A DNA stretch of 64,000 nt from Zavarzinella formosa DSM 19928 (GTDB lineage: Bacteria > Planctomycetota > Planctomycetia > Gemmatales > Gemmataceae). Made by a program: the position numbers and the translations under genes. Below, one piece after another: positions 63,134 to 64,000 of the stretch. The first letter of the stretch is position 1, and each line of letters starts with the position of its first letter. Where the stretch lies: contig NZ_JH636439.1 in assembly GCF_000255705.1 (NCBI RefSeq), positions 299,315 through 363,314 of the forward strand, written 5' to 3'. The notes below the pieces were generated by a model. It was not told the origin of the DNA and searched no databases. It saw nothing but the letters and a program-made list of their open reading frames with translations.

Positions 63134-64000
63134 ATGGACACGCTTTCCAATACCACGCCGCTCGCCCGCCGACGAAAGGTCGCCGGGCCGGAGACTCCCG
63201 CCGTCGAGGTGCGGAGAGTGGGGGACTATCGGCTGTTGCGGCGTCTGGCCGCCGGGGGCATGTCCACGGTTTATCTGGGTTACGACGAAACCAGACGCCG
63301 GTTGGTGGCCCTCAAATTCCTTGCTCCCGAACTTGCGCACAATCAAACATGCGTTGACCGCTTTCGGCAGGAAGCGGCGATGGGAACCCGGCTCGATCAT
63401 CCCAACATCGTGCGATGCTTTGATTCCGGTTGGGACGAATCATCCGAAACCCATTATCTGGTGATGGAGTATGTGGCGGGCCGAACCGCCCAACAACTTC
63501 TTGACGACGACGGCCCGATGCCTGTTGGCGTGGCCGCCCGGCTGGCCTTGGATATCGCCCGCGGGTTGCAAGAGTTGCACCACCTCAAATACGTCCACCG
63601 GGACGTGAAACCGGGCAACATCATCCTTGATGACGATGGCCGGGCGAAACTGGCCGATCTCGGCGTGGCGAAATACCGCGAGCGCGAAACGGAACTGACG
63701 AGCCACGACACGGGCGTGGGCACGCCGTTTTACATGCCCTATGAACAGATGATGAACTCCTCCATCGTGGACGAGCGCACGGATCTTTTCGCCCTCGGCG
63801 TCACCCTTTACCAACTTCTCACCGGGCGGGTTCCCTTCCCCGGCCGAAGTTTCGACGAGGTGTTCCGACGGAAGGAAGAAGGGGTGTTTCGCCCGGCCTC
63901 CAGTTGGGTGCCCGAACTTCCCCCCATTGTGGACGTGATTATCGCCCGGATGCTGGACCGCAACCCACACCAGCGATATCGGGACGCCGGGCACTTTATC
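63134..64000 (+). CDS. Ser/Thr protein kinase, N-terminal part (cut by window edge)
   Basis: 289 codons from MDTLSNTTPLARRRKVAGPE to the window end without a stop. The kinase domain starts at VGDYRLLRRLAAGGMSTVYLG, with VALKFLAPEL for the ATP Lys, VHRDVKPGNIILDDDG for the catalytic loop, LADLGVAKY in place of DFG (a common variant, metal-binding Asp kept), GTPFYMPYEQ for the activation segment and TDLFALGVTLYQLLTG. The C-terminal end and any sensor domain lie outside. It is divergent from the MFS gene. Confidence 0.93.
   Translation, partial: MDTLSNTTPLARRRKVAGPETPAVEVRRVGDYRLLRRLAAGGMSTVYLGYDETRRRLVALKFLAPELAHNQTCVDRFRQEAAMGTRLDHPNIVRCFDSGWDESSETHYLVMEYVAGRTAQQLLDDDGPMPVGVAARLALDIARGLQELHHLKYVHRDVKPGNIILDDDGRAKLADLGVAKYRERETELTSHDTGVGTPFYMPYEQMMNSSIVDERTDLFALGVTLYQLLTGRVPFPGRSFDEVFRRKEEGVFRPASSWVPELPPIVDVIIARMLDRNPHQRYRDAGHFI

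Overview
This 64 kb window (high G+C, roughly 60%) looks like chromosomal DNA of a Planctomycete of the Gemmataceae type. Evidence: a TIGR02996 repeat-companion/leucine-rich protein, a PVC-type membrane-bound dehydrogenase with a haem-binding tail, a CRTAC1/UnbV-type FG-GAP protein, several very large Ser/Thr kinases, PQQ and WD40 propellers, weak Shine-Dalgarno sites, and a KDO transferase that implies lipopolysaccharide. All family calls come from reading the sequence; no database search was run.

Layout. 1-241: 5' part of a transposase running off the left edge. 0.6-9.7 kb: FG-GAP and HEAT proteins, a tRNA-dihydrouridine synthase with an SGNH hydrolase, a PQQ propeller, and a YeiH-type transporter that overlaps an unannotated-size 57-residue membrane protein. 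10-11 kb: an unknown protein behind a good sigma-54 promoter match. 11.0-24.9 kb (minus): a compact six-gene operon encoding a Pfa-like multidomain synthase (2480 and 1134 residues), a stand-alone acyl carrier protein, an alpha/beta hydrolase and a MacB/LolCDE-type ABC exporter, probably for making and exporting a polyketide or unusual lipid. 25.8-31.6 kb: an S49 peptidase whose nucleophile is Cys, a Rieske oxygenase, a repeat-rich gap with a strong two-way terminator, and the PVC dehydrogenase.

31.6-32.9 kb is the most unusual stretch. A DUF7873-like gene on the minus strand is followed at once, on the same strand, by an array of at least four degenerate tRNA-like units joined by a partly conserved linker. 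The units keep recognisable D, T or acceptor parts but have missing or non-canonical anticodon arms, so they are unlikely to serve translation.

33-48.7 kb: housekeeping (gltX, sugar/adenosine kinase, thpR, cinA, rsmH, hppA, waaA) with two transporters/oxygenases, a WD40 protein, a class IV aminotransferase and a GT-A-like protein. 48.8-53.8 kb: a pseudokinase-kinase-DUF5939-cyclase fusion and the TIGR02996 protein. 53.9-59.1 kb: a heavy-metal RND efflux set (His-rich secreted protein, adaptor, pump). 59.1-64 kb: a ModF-like double ABC ATPase, a DUF11-like protein, an MFS transporter and the N-terminal part of another Ser/Thr kinase cut by the right edge. No CRISPR, rRNA or convincing functional tRNA gene was seen.
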